A stretch of 64,000 nt of DNA from Comamonadaceae bacterium (GCA_947455145.1 CANGME010000014.1:1-64000), one strand, 5' to 3'. Shown: positions 55,558 to 63,815, counted from the first letter of the stretch. Notes: generated by a model from the letters alone, not told the origin. Numbers and translations are program-made.

Positions 55558-56757
55558 TCACAGGGCCCAAGCAGGTCTAATTTTTGCGAGTTGCGATTTG
55601 AGTTCTTGCGCCGCAGTGGCGTAGCCACCCTCGCTACCATCCACAAAGTGCATATGGTTGCCGTTGTAGGAGGAGACGATGCAGGTCAACAAGGCCTCAC
55701 GCGACCTGTGCATCCCATAAACGAGGTGCCCTTGCTGATGCATATCCTCCAAATAATTCTGCAACGACAGAAACTGCGCTTCACTGCCGTCGATCACCAT
55801 GCGTAACGACCCGTCAAATTTTCTAAAATCAGAGTTGTCGAGCATCTCTTTCACGTACTTGCTCCACCGCACCCTGTGGGTGTCTTTTTTAAGGGCAATC
55901 AGGTATTGGCCGATGAGGTTGAGGAAAAATAACCGCATCGCATAGACGATTTGACCACTGAGCAAGCGTTGATGAGACCGAACGCGCCATTCATGGCGAA
56001 GGTGCAGGGGATTGAAGGTAAGCCGCATGCTTTGATTTGACAAGGGGTGGTAATCCGAAGCCTCGCCGTAAATTCGACCTATAGCGTCAAGCACGTTGCG
56101 GTAGATGGCCTGCCCCGTCTTTTCCTGGTTCGACAGCGCGACCACCACCAAGGCCAATTTGTGATCCTGAAAACTGGGAACGTTGTGCCAACGGCACTCA
56201 AACCCTTCAAAACTACCTTCACACCGCCCCTGGTTTTCATGGACCCGCAACACACCTTGCGCCTGAGGCGATTTGATCAAGCGATCAGCCTCTTTCCATC
56301 CGCGACCTGAAAAGGCGGCCTGCACAACATGCGGCGACAAATGTACTTTGGCAATACGGGTCCAAAAGCCTCGCTCAAGTAGATGAATGCCCCGAACCAG
56401 ACCGACTCGCAGTGTCAATCCGAAGCTCTCACGTGCCATGCGCTGGGCCTGACGCAAGGCCGCCATGACGCCATCTCGCATTTCATCTGGAATGGCAAAT
56501 GTGGCCCCGTCCCCACCAAAAGCAAAGGGGATATCAATACGGCGATCTACGTTAAGAACTGCAGCGATGCAAGCAACGCCAACCGTGTTGACCTCTTTGT
56601 AGGCGCCCGCTTCAATCGCCTTTGTCGAATTGATGACGTCAGCAACAATGACCCACCAATCGGACGGCATCTGCAAATGATGATTGACGTCAACGACGTG
56701 TTCAAATTCTTCCAGTACGGCCAAGTCGCGATAAAAATAGCTTGAATTCATCGGCAT
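55558..56757 (-). CDS. DUF3095 protein, nucleotide cyclase-like
   Basis: A 399-residue soluble protein. The N-terminal half resembles a class III adenylate cyclase fold: WWVIVADVINSTKAIEAGAY (first metal-binding Asp) and DIPFAFGGDGATFAIP (second). These match the DUF3095 family, whose activity is untested to my knowledge. The C-terminal half is helical and rich in aromatic and basic residues. It follows the cupredoxin-like gene by 32 bases, and so is the last gene of the DUF3034 operon. Confidence 0.8.
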   Translation of the reverse strand: MPMNSSYFYRDLAVLEEFEHVVDVNHHLQMPSDWWVIVADVINSTKAIEAGAYKEVNTVGVACIAAVLNVDRRIDIPFAFGGDGATFAIPDEMRDGVMAALRQAQRMARESFGLTLRVGLVRGIHLLERGFWTRIAKVHLSPHVVQAAFSGRGWKEADRLIKSPQAQGVLRVHENQGRCEGSFEGFECRWHNVPSFQDHKLALVVVALSNQEKTGQAIYRNVLDAIGRIYGEASDYHPLSNQSMRLTFNPLHLRHEWRVRSHQRLLSGQIVYAMRLFFLNLIGQYLIALKKDTHRVRWSKYVKEMLDNSDFRKFDGSLRMVIDGSEAQFLSLQNYLEDMHQQGHLVYGMHRSREALLTCIVSSYNGNHMHFVDGSEGGYATAAQELKSQLAKIRPAWAL

Positions 56758-56789
56758 ATTTTTCGACTCGAAAGTGCATTTGTAGTGAC

Positions 56790-57434
56790 TTAAATCCGCC
56801 GACGTCGGGGCACAACGCTCAGTTTCACTGTCTGATTTAGGGCTGCATCGTTGACTTGCAGAACTTGTGGCGCTAGGTCAAGCAATTGGTCTGGGTGCCA
56901 CACACGCATCTTGACTGCCCCGCTGGGAACGTTGGCGAACTGTGCCAAGCCATCAGCGTTGGTTTTCAGTGTCCAGTCCGAGTCCGTGACAAAGATCGTG
57001 CCTCGCATAGACCCGTGAATATGGCAGCTTAGGAACGTCGCCCCAGGTTTGTCCATCGTAACGTCAGACGAACTGGCAGTTTTTCCATCTACTTTGCCTG
57101 CCAAACGCATTTCAAACCCATCAGTGGTGGGCGCAGCTACCAAGCCAGCCGTGCTGCCACGCAAATGGTGATCCCAGCGGTCTTGATTGGTAAAGCGTAC
57201 CGAAGTCCCAGTCGTCACGACGGTCACCTCAGGCACGAAACGCATTTTCTCTTGCACAACAGTGGCAGTGCGGGGCACCAGCGCTGGGTTGGGGGTGGCA
57301 GTACCTGGGTACATCACCACCACGGCATCGACCACAGGCTTCCCCTCTTTGTCAAGCACTAAAATTTGAACGTTCCCTGCGCTAGCGCTCGAATATAAAG
57401 CGTACGCAGCTATTAAAGCGATAGCATTTTTCAT
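56790..57434 (-). CDS. exported cupredoxin-like protein (methylamine-utilisation MauL-like)
   Basis: A 214-residue exported protein; signal peptide IALIAAYALYSSASAG. The first beta domain has VLDKEGKPVVDAVVVMYPGT, then TSVRFTNQDRWDHHLRG and FLSCHIHGSMRGTIFVTD. The spacing of His (DHH), Cys-His-x-His and Met (CHIHGSM) is that of a type I copper site in plastocyanin-like proteins. ATG 57434 is used. It overlaps no gene but begins only five bases after the haemoglobin stop, so it is co-transcribed with it. Confidence 0.82.
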   Translation of the reverse strand: MKNAIALIAAYALYSSASAGNVQILVLDKEGKPVVDAVVVMYPGTATPNPALVPRTATVVQEKMRFVPEVTVVTTGTSVRFTNQDRWDHHLRGSTAGLVAAPTTDGFEMRLAGKVDGKTASSSDVTMDKPGATFLSCHIHGSMRGTIFVTDSDWTLKTNADGLAQFANVPSGAVKMRVWHPDQLLDLAPQVLQVNDAALNQTVKLSVVPRRRRI

Positions 57435-57438
57435 GATG

Positions 57439-57882
57439 TTAATGGAGTGTGATGACATCTCGGTGCATGGGAGCGAGTAGCGCCAAGAGTCGATTTTGCT
57501 GGGTGAATGGAATGCCCCGTGCTTCCATGGCGGATTGTAGGTTCTCCACCAAGGCGTGAAAATCTCCTTTGTTGATGTCCATAGCCTCGTGGGCTGACTT
57601 CATGTCTGCGCCCTTGTAGATGCAAGGACCACCAGTGAGTTGACATACCTGATCGGTCAGTTGGGCTTTGAGCATCGGTGGTTTGGCGTCCTTGAAGTGG
57701 GTGCCAATTCGTGGGTCTTTGATGACACGGTTGACGAAATCATCCATCAGCAGGGTGATGCCATTTTTTTCACCGAATGCCTTGTACAGCGTATCGTTGG
57801 CGGGGGCAATGTTTTGTGCCGTGCCAGTGGTGCAAATTAAACTGGTGCAAGCCAGTAGCAGCAACATCAGTAATTTTTTCAT
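57439..57882 (-). CDS. exported group 1 truncated haemoglobin
   Basis: A 147-residue truncated haemoglobin. The globin part begins LYKAFGEKNGITLLMDDFVN and carries the proximal histidine His98 in MKSAHEAMDINKGDFHALV, after GPCIYKGADM. Unusually it has an N-terminal signal (LLMLLLLACTSLICTTGTAQ), so it should act outside the cytoplasm; LLAC could also be a lipobox with Cys12. Two more cysteines (80, 87) may form a disulphide. Role inferred: ligand or redox chemistry of NO, O2 or peroxide in the periplasm. Confidence 0.85.
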   Translation of the reverse strand: MKKLLMLLLLACTSLICTTGTAQNIAPANDTLYKAFGEKNGITLLMDDFVNRVIKDPRIGTHFKDAKPPMLKAQLTDQVCQLTGGPCIYKGADMKSAHEAMDINKGDFHALVENLQSAMEARGIPFTQQNRLLALLAPMHRDVITLH

Positions 57883-57918
57883 GATTGGTTCTCCAGAAAA
57901 GGGATAAAAATAAATGGC

Positions 57919-58854
57919 TTAAAACGCAAACTGTGCGGACAAATAGGTGCCGGTTTGGTTACGGTTTCCTGTAACACCAGGAACCACCTTACCCAAATCC
58001 ACATAAGCCAGCGTCAGAGAGACGTTTTTAGTGGGTGCCCAAGCTATAAAGATGTCCTTCCAGTCATCGGCATGCAGGGCATTACCCAAACCGGCAGCCG
58101 AACCAACGGACCCTAGGTTGTTGGTCATCACACGGTACTCGGCACCGATGGCCAACTTTTTATTGACCAAATAGGCGATGGCAACCTCAGGCACCACGCT
58201 ACGGCTGCTGGTGCCAGTGTTGCCCGCACCGAATCCTAAGAGGCCCCCTTGGTTGGCGTTGGTGGAACGCAGGGTGCCATTGATCAAAAAGCTCTTGTCC
58301 AAGAAAAGCTTGGTGGCGCTCACATAGAAATCAGTGCCATTGTTTTTCACACCCATAAAGTCAAACACGGACTGCAAAGACCCGGGGCGCACAGCCTTGT
58401 ACTCCAGACCGACAGAAATCTGCGGCATCCAACTGTCGCTGTCCAGCACCGCGTCACCCGCGACCTTGACCTTGACGCCCAGCACGTCCATCTGAATGTG
58501 TTGACCCGCTGAAATACCAAAAGGTGCAATACCGTTCAAGGCCACGGCAGGTGAGGCATCAAAATCTTGTTGAGCCACTGATAGCTCTACCCGGTCATTG
58601 ATACCCATAGCCAGGCCGTAGCTGTTCAGGCTGTAGTCTTGTGTGTTCGCACGTGATGCGTAGGCGCTCAGGCCCACTTCCCCTTCAGTGGCATTGCTAC
58701 CAATCACCGCCCAGGGGGATAGACCACCCCCGGCAGATCCTGCAATGGTGCTCACCCCGCCAGTGAGGAGCAGCTTGCCGGTATCGGCCTGGGCCAGGCT
58801 TGCACCCAAGGCCAAACCGATCAGCGCGGTGGTTTTTGAGAGTTTATGAATCAT
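57919..58854 (-). CDS. DUF3034 family outer-membrane-like protein
   Basis: A 311-residue protein with signal peptide ALIGLALGASLAQA. The mature part alternates hydrophobic and polar residues and ends in YLSAQFAF, with a terminal Phe, typical of outer-membrane beta barrels. GGVSTIAGSAGGGLSPWAVIG is the DUF3034 start. AAGGAG six bases before ATG 58854 decides the start; that site directly abuts an alternative ATG at 58860. It heads an operon with the haemoglobin, cupredoxin and DUF3095 genes, behind a sigma-factor-type promoter. Confidence 0.85.
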   Translation of the reverse strand: MIHKLSKTTALIGLALGASLAQADTGKLLLTGGVSTIAGSAGGGLSPWAVIGSNATEGEVGLSAYASRANTQDYSLNSYGLAMGINDRVELSVAQQDFDASPAVALNGIAPFGISAGQHIQMDVLGVKVKVAGDAVLDSDSWMPQISVGLEYKAVRPGSLQSVFDFMGVKNNGTDFYVSATKLFLDKSFLINGTLRSTNANQGGLLGFGAGNTGTSSRSVVPEVAIAYLVNKKLAIGAEYRVMTNNLGSVGSAAGLGNALHADDWKDIFIAWAPTKNVSLTLAYVDLGKVVPGVTGNRNQTGTYLSAQFAF

Positions 58855-58898
58855 GTGCATCTCCTTGAATGGATTTAAAACAGGTACTTCCACCACGC

Positions 58899-58926
58899 TA
58901 TACGCAGTGGACTGTGGGGTGGATTC
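58899..58926 (-). promoter_or_regulatory. ECF-type promoter of the DUF3034 operon
   Basis: On the minus strand: GAATCC (58921-58926), 16 bases, CGTATA (58899-58904), 45 bases before the start codon. The same pattern stands in front of the sigma factor gene and the DUF3455 operon. See those entries. Confidence 0.75.
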
Positions 58927-58951
58927 AACTTTTGCAAAGTTAAACAATAAT

Positions 58952-59341
58952 TCACAGCGTGGACAGGTAAGCGACCAGGTCCAGCCGGTCTTGAACCTCC
59001 TCCACTTGAAAGCCCATCTGCTGTCCGGGAATCAAAGCCTCGGGGTCTTTCAGCCAGGCCTGAAGCGTCTCGCGGCGCCACACCAAAGTGCTACCTCGCA
59101 ATGCATCCGAGTAGGCGAAGCCGGGCGTTGTACCAGCCCGCCGCCCCAGCACACCGCGGTGCATAGGCCCAACCCTGTTGGCGTCCACACTGTGGCAAGC
59201 AACGCAGCGTTCCCCATACAAGGCCTTGCCGCGCGCCACCGAACCTGTCTCAGCCAGCGCTGGCGATGATCCGAAAATCACTACCAACGCCCCGCTAAGG
59301 ACTAGGCCGTGTAAACGCTGCCCTTCATACGCGAACATCAC
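58952..59341 (-). CDS. class I c-type cytochrome
   Basis: A 129-residue exported cytochrome. Signal peptide to SSPALA (residue 30). Haem motif Cys46-V-A-Cys49-His50, and Met109 in GQQMGF is the likely second ligand. GPMHRGVLGRRAGT and FAYSDALRG resemble mitochondrial/cyt c2-type proteins. It overlaps the ferritin-like gene by four bases and ends the DUF3455 operon. Confidence 0.92.
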   Translation of the reverse strand: MMFAYEGQRLHGLVLSGALVVIFGSSPALAETGSVARGKALYGERCVACHSVDANRVGPMHRGVLGRRAGTTPGFAYSDALRGSTLVWRRETLQAWLKDPEALIPGQQMGFQVEEVQDRLDLVAYLSTL

Positions 59342-59910
59342 GCACCAAAACTCAGTGCACCAGCGGGTAACGGACGACCTAGCGCGTTGGTGAGGATGGA
59401 GAAGTGCATAGCCTCATCCGCCGCCAATCGAGCCGCCACTTTTGCCAGGTCTTTGCTACCAAAGGCTGGAATGACACCGATGTACGCATTGGTCGCCCCC
59501 ATCTCCAAGCGGGCCGCCAAGTCCAACACGTCCCCTTGGTTTTTCAGCATGTCAGCCTTCAGTGCCTTGGCATAGTCGCCGAGTGATTTTTCGGCGACAG
59601 GTGTGCCGCCCATTTTTTGAATGGTGGCGATCAGCGCGTCGCGGTGGCCCTTGTGGTGGCTCTGGAACAGCACCGCCACATCAAGCACGCCTTTTTGCAA
59701 CAGACCGCTGCCTGCACCCAACTGGTAGGCGTTGATGGCCTCGTGCTCCAGCCCCAGTGCCACGTTCAGAATGGACACGTCCTTGGACATGTCGCTCCCC
59801 ATGCCCTGCGCCAGTGACTCTTTACCCGCCAGCATGGCCACGGCCATGGCCGACAAAGTTCCTGATGTGCCCAAAAACGAACGACGATTGGTGATGATGG
59901 TATTGCTCAT
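59338..59910 (-). CDS. Tat-exported ferritin-like protein
   Basis: A 190-residue protein. The N-terminus has twin arginines, TNRRSFLGTSG, then a hydrophobic stretch to ESLAQG, a Tat signal. The rest is a four-helix bundle: LGLEHEAINAYQLG, FQSHHKGHRDALI, RLEMGATNAYIG and RLAADEAMHFSIL supply Glu and His for a di-iron site as in ferritin-like proteins. A folded metal-loaded protein would fit Tat export. ATG 59910 has GGAGA before it; the longer frame upstream has no support. Confidence 0.88.
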   Translation of the reverse strand: MSNTIITNRRSFLGTSGTLSAMAVAMLAGKESLAQGMGSDMSKDVSILNVALGLEHEAINAYQLGAGSGLLQKGVLDVAVLFQSHHKGHRDALIATIQKMGGTPVAEKSLGDYAKALKADMLKNQGDVLDLAARLEMGATNAYIGVIPAFGSKDLAKVAARLAADEAMHFSILTNALGRPLPAGALSFGA

Positions 59911-59968
59911 GGAAATCTCCTTGAAGTTAAAAAATTGATCCGAAAAGTTGATTGAGAACGATTTGGAA

Positions 59969-60520
59969 TCAAACGGCGCGCCAAAAGATGTAGTCAGCCT
60001 GGTACTGCACGGTTTGCTTCTGGCCCGTGTTGCCCGTGGCGCAAGCCATGGCCGGTGCCACGCCACCACGTGTGGCAACGCGCTGAATGAAACTCACGCC
60101 TTGCATGGCACCCATGCTCACTGCGGGGTTGGCTTTGACAAGCTGGAGTGGAATATTGCCGTCCCCACCGGGGGCCACGGCCAGTTGCGTGCCTGTCACT
60201 TTGGAGCCATCGTTTGCCTCCCAGCTGGCAGGAGGCCCGTAGTAACGGCCTACCGTCTTGCCACTGCGATCCGCCAGCGTCGCGCTAGGCCCCACGAACG
60301 CCCATTCAAACTGACCTGCAGTGTCTTTCTTGGCACGGCATTCATAGTTAATGCTGCCGATGCCCACGGTTTCCATGACCACGCTATGCCCCATCGGCAC
60401 CTTGACCGCCTCCGGCAAAGTGGCCTGACTGAACATAGTCCGCACGCCTGCCGAGCCGCCTGCACAGCCCGCCAAAATGGCCACACTGACAACACCTAAA
60501 ACCTTTGTGACTTGCTTCAT
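59969..60520 (-). CDS. DUF3455 lipoprotein
   Basis: A 183-residue protein with a lipoprotein signal: VVSVAILAGC gives lipobox LAGC. The mature part holds VETVG-like VMETVGIGSINYECRAK, FEWAFVGPSATLADRSG and GRYYGPPASWEANDGSKV, marks of DUF3455. Function unknown. ATG 60520 has AAGAGGTG in front. First gene of a three-gene operon with the ferritin-like protein and the cytochrome, behind an ECF-type promoter. Confidence 0.85.
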   Translation of the reverse strand: MKQVTKVLGVVSVAILAGCAGGSAGVRTMFSQATLPEAVKVPMGHSVVMETVGIGSINYECRAKKDTAGQFEWAFVGPSATLADRSGKTVGRYYGPPASWEANDGSKVTGTQLAVAPGGDGNIPLQLVKANPAVSMGAMQGVSFIQRVATRGGVAPAMACATGNTGQKQTVQYQADYIFWRAV

Positions 60521-60595
60521 GACACACCTCTTTTTTGATGACATGGGGTCGGGCAGCAACCCCTTTATGAATTGCCCGTCTTCTCTGCATACTTA

Positions 60596-60623
60596 AATAC
60601 GCAGCTACGGGTTAGATGGATTC
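60596..60623 (-). promoter_or_regulatory. ECF-type promoter of the DUF3455 operon
   Basis: On the minus strand: GAATCC (60618-60623), 16 bases, CGTATT (60596-60601), 75 bases before the DUF3455 start. The extended -35 TGAATCCA is shared with the two sister promoters. Confidence 0.75.
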
Positions 60624-60654
60624 AGATTTCATTCACTTATTTTTGCCCTGGCTT

Positions 60655-60682
60655 GAATCCACGTCACGGCTTTGCACGTACT
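60655..60682 (+). promoter_or_regulatory. ECF-type promoter of the sigma factor gene
   Basis: GAATCC (60655-60660), 16 bases, CGTACT (60677-60682), 25 bases before the ATG. Same -35, same spacing and same CGTA core as the promoters at 60596-60623 and 58899-58926, which points to autoregulation by the sigma factor it drives. Confidence 0.75.
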
Positions 60683-60707
60683 AGCTTCATGAGCCACAAT
60701 CTTCACC

Positions 60708-61283
60708 ATGAATCACATTGCAACTGATGACCAACTGCACACATTGATCAACCAGATAGGGTTGGGAGATGAAGCTGCCATGAAACGTCTGTATGACTTG
60801 ACCTCGCCCCGCCTGTACGGGCTGGCCTTGCGCGTGGTCAGAAAGCCCGAGTGGGCTGAAGACGTGCTGCAAGAGGCTTATCTGAGTGTCTGGCGCAGTG
60901 CGATAGATTTCCGTAATACCCTGAGTCCACCACTGGCCTGGATGGGTCTGATCGTGCGCAGCCGCGCGTTAGACCTATTGCGACGCAGGGCCACTGACCG
61001 CAGTCACCTAACGCAAGAGCTTGACGAGTTCCTGGAAGAGACCCTAGAGGGCCCATCACCCAACCCGCAAGATATTCAACAAAACAGCCAAGTGGCGAAG
61101 GCGTTGCACCAATGCTTGAGTGGGTTAGAGCACAAGCAGCGCGAAGTTGTGAGCCTGGCCTACCTGCGTGACTTGAGTCACAGCGAATTAGCCCAGCAAC
61201 TCAGTCTGCCGCTGGGAACTGTTAAAACTTGGATACGACGGGGGTTGGACCAGTTGCGCCATTGCATGACGCGATTTGCCTGA
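60708..61283 (+). CDS. ECF-family RNA polymerase sigma factor (SigK-like)
   Basis: A 191-residue sigma factor with only regions 2 and 4. Region 2: AAMKRLYDLTSPRLYGLALR, then AEDVLQEAYLSVWRSA and PLAWMGLIVRSRALDLLRRR. Region 4: LSGLEHKQREVVSLAYLRDL and the helix-turn-helix HSELAQQLSLPLGTVKTWIRRG. It resembles the SigK/RpoE-like ECF groups that pair with an RskA-type anti-sigma factor, encoded 14 bases downstream. It probably reads the three GAATCC-N16-CGTA promoters in this region. Confidence 0.93.
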   Translation: MNHIATDDQLHTLINQIGLGDEAAMKRLYDLTSPRLYGLALRVVRKPEWAEDVLQEAYLSVWRSAIDFRNTLSPPLAWMGLIVRSRALDLLRRRATDRSHLTQELDEFLEETLEGPSPNPQDIQQNSQVAKALHQCLSGLEHKQREVVSLAYLRDLSHSELAQQLSLPLGTVKTWIRRGLDQLRHCMTRFA

Positions 61284-61297
61284 GTCGAGACACCATC

Positions 61298-62041
61298 ATG
61301 AACTTGCAAAAATACCCTGACCGACTGGACACCCTGGCCGCTCACTATGCCTTGGGCAGTTTGCGTGGTGGCGCGCGCCGCCGCTTTGAGACGCTAGCCC
61401 GAAAGCTGCCCGCTGTGCGGCTGGCCGCTCACGATTGGCACGCACGTCTGGCCAGCATGACCGAGTTGCAGATGAGCGTGCCACCCAACCCTGTGGTCTG
61501 GACGCGCATTCAAAACCTGATTGCCGCCGAGCAGGAACAAAAAAACCTGACCCTTCAGCGTGCACGCCCGACACTTGCACCCACCGGCTGGTGGCGCAAC
61601 CTGATGCTGTGGCGTGGTGCTTCACTCATTGGCACGGCGGTCAGCGTTGTGGCTGTGTTGGTCGGACTGAACCTGAACGAACAATTGCAAACCCTGCCGC
61701 GCGTTTCGTATGTTGCGGTACTGGCCGATGATCAATCAGCTGCATCCATGCTGGTGACCTTTGATCCGCTGCACCGCAAACTCACGCTGCAACGCGTAGG
61801 TGGTTACCAAGAAGCCAGCGATAAGTCGCTTCAATTGTGGGCATTGCCACCCGGCAAAGGTCCGCAATCTCTAGGCGTGTTGAGCCAAGAAAAACTACTG
61901 CGTCTGACGGTGGCCGAGTCGCAAGTGAACGCGGTGCCCACCTTGGCCATTAGCCTGGAGCCCAAAGGCGGTGTGCCCAGCGAACGCGGCCCAACGGGTC
62001 CTGTCATATTCAAAGGGACTTTGATTCAGAAGTCGCTCTAA
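61298..62041 (+). CDS. RskA-like membrane anti-sigma factor
   Basis: A 247-residue protein. The N-terminal cytoplasmic part (DTLAAHYALGSLRGGARRRFE) is the sigma-binding anti-sigma domain; no zinc HxxxCxxC motif is present. One membrane helix at ~108-127 (GASLIGTAVSVVAVLVGLNL) is followed by an RskA C-terminal domain (FDPLHRKLTLQRVGGY, SLQLWALPPGKG, SLEPKGG). ATG 61298 gives this layout. The last 114 codons are repeated at 63473-63815. Confidence 0.9.
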   Translation: MNLQKYPDRLDTLAAHYALGSLRGGARRRFETLARKLPAVRLAAHDWHARLASMTELQMSVPPNPVVWTRIQNLIAAEQEQKNLTLQRARPTLAPTGWWRNLMLWRGASLIGTAVSVVAVLVGLNLNEQLQTLPRVSYVAVLADDQSAASMLVTFDPLHRKLTLQRVGGYQEASDKSLQLWALPPGKGPQSLGVLSQEKLLRLTVAESQVNAVPTLAISLEPKGGVPSERGPTGPVIFKGTLIQKSL

Positions 62042-62096
62042 CCAAAATCGCCACCACGGTTCAACTCTTTCATCATCGCTTTGAAATGATATTTTT

Positions 62097-63467
62097 ATGT
62101 ACCTTTGCCACCCCGCAACGTTCAGCCCGATTCGGACTGACCTCAAGCTGTCTGAACTGATCGGTTCATTGAGTTATGCACTCGATATCACTGAAGGGCA
62201 ACCTCCGGGGCACTGCATCCGTTGCTGCTGGATCGGTATGCACATCGGTCGTGAGATCGGCCTGAATGAACACCAGCTATGGGAGCTTTACTACACACTG
62301 CTGCTTAAAGACCTAGGCTGTAGCAGTAATGCGGCGCGCATCTGCGAGCTCTACCTCACAGATGACCTGCAATTCAAACGCGACTTTAAACGGGTGGGTG
62401 ACAATCTGTCTCAGGTGGTGCGCTTTGTGCTCCAACATACCGGCCTCAAAGCGGGCTTGGCTGAGCGCTTCAACAGCACACTCCACATCTTCCGAGAAGG
62501 CAGTGAGATTGCGCAAGAATTGATTGAAACGCGCTGCCACCGGGGTGCTGAAATTGCCCGCTTGTTGCGGTTTTCAGAAGGTATTGCCGAAGGCATTTAC
62601 AGTCTTGACGAGCACTGGAACGGCAATGGTAAACCTGCTGGCTTGTCTGGTGAGGCTATATCAGTGTACTCCCGCATTGCATTGCTTTCCCAAGTGATTG
62701 ATGTTTTCCGGACTGATGGTTCCAGACAAGCGGCGCTAGATGAGGTGCGATCTCGTTCTGGCCAATGGTTTGATCCCTCACATGTCAGCGCATTCGAGCG
62801 TATCGCGCAATCGGAGCGTTTTTGGGACACGCTGGGATCGTCTGAGGTCGATCAAGCCGTCTCAGATCTGGAGCCTGGTCAATTTGAGGTTCAATTGGAT
62901 GAAGACTATCTTGACGATATTTCTGCTGCGTTTGCGAAAGTGATTGACTCGAAAAGTCCTTATACCAAAGGACACAGTGAGCGAGTGGCGCTCTACACAG
63001 ATTTGATTGCAGAAACATTGGGACTTGATCCACACCGTCGTCGCTGGTTAAAACGAGGTGCGCTGCTGCACGACGTGGGTAAGCTGGGCGTGAGCAATAC
63101 CGTACTTGATAAAGCGGGTCCACTTGACGCTGATGAGTGGAAGGCAGTGCAACAACATGCGGCACTGACAGAATCCATCCTGTCTCGCATTGAGGCTTTC
63201 AGTGAGTTGGCTCAGGTGGCCGGTGCGCACCATGAACGATTGGATGGTGGCGGCTATCCTAAAGGACTCAAAGCAGATGAACTTTGCATAGAAACTCGCA
63301 TCATCACCACCGCCGACATCTTTGATGCCATTACCGCAGATCGCCCTTACCGAGCGGCCATACCAATTCCAAAAGCGCTTGACATGATGACCAACATGGT
63401 GGGAACCGCGATTGATCCCGTTTGCCTTGATGCACTTAAAAAAGCCGTGGCAAGCTTGAACTCATGA
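62097..63467 (+). CDS. tandem HD-domain protein with C-terminal HD-GYP
   Basis: A 456-residue protein. The C-terminal half is a full HD-GYP domain: HDVGKLG (325-331) and HHERLDGGGYP (378-388), expected to hydrolyse cyclic di-GMP. The N-terminal half is a second, degenerate copy: the HD pair is KD in LLLKDLGC, and the GYP region reads DEHWNGNGKPAGL. There is no membrane or receiver domain. It lies between the anti-sigma gene and the broken copy of it, with 55 bases before and no promoter of the GAATCC type. Confidence 0.9.
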   Translation: MYLCHPATFSPIRTDLKLSELIGSLSYALDITEGQPPGHCIRCCWIGMHIGREIGLNEHQLWELYYTLLLKDLGCSSNAARICELYLTDDLQFKRDFKRVGDNLSQVVRFVLQHTGLKAGLAERFNSTLHIFREGSEIAQELIETRCHRGAEIARLLRFSEGIAEGIYSLDEHWNGNGKPAGLSGEAISVYSRIALLSQVIDVFRTDGSRQAALDEVRSRSGQWFDPSHVSAFERIAQSERFWDTLGSSEVDQAVSDLEPGQFEVQLDEDYLDDISAAFAKVIDSKSPYTKGHSERVALYTDLIAETLGLDPHRRRWLKRGALLHDVGKLGVSNTVLDKAGPLDADEWKAVQQHAALTESILSRIEAFSELAQVAGAHHERLDGGGYPKGLKADELCIETRIITTADIFDAITADRPYRAAIPIPKALDMMTNMVGTAIDPVCLDALKKAVASLNS

Positions 63468-63472
63468 TTCAC

Positions 63473-63815
63473 GCGCGTGTCGTACTTTGCGGTACTGGCC
63501 GATGACCAATCTGCTGCGTCCATGCTGGTGACTTTTGACCCCGTGCACCGCAAACCCACGCTGCAAGGCGTAGGTGGTTACCAAGAGGCCAGCGTCAAGT
63601 CGCTACAAATGTGGGCACTGTCAGCCGGCAAAGGACAGCAGTCTCTGGGCGTGTTGAGCCAAGAAAAACTACTGCGCTTAACTGTTGCCAAATCGCAGGT
63701 TAACACTGTGCCCATCTTGGCTATTAGCCTGGAGCCCAAAGGCGGTGTGCCCAGCGAACGCGGCCCAACCGGGCCGGTGCTGTTTAAGGGTGCGTTGATT
63801 CAGAAATCAATCTAA
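63473..63815 (+). pseudogene. 5'-truncated second copy of the anti-sigma factor gene
   Basis: Collinear without any insertion or deletion with 61699-62041, ending at the same stop codon. The 112-codon open frame (from GTG 63477) encodes only the periplasmic C-terminal RskA domain; about 96 of 112 residues equal those of the intact protein. The sigma-binding part and membrane helix are missing, no ribosome site precedes it and no signal peptide exists. The frame is still open, so it is recent or conserved. Confidence 0.8.
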
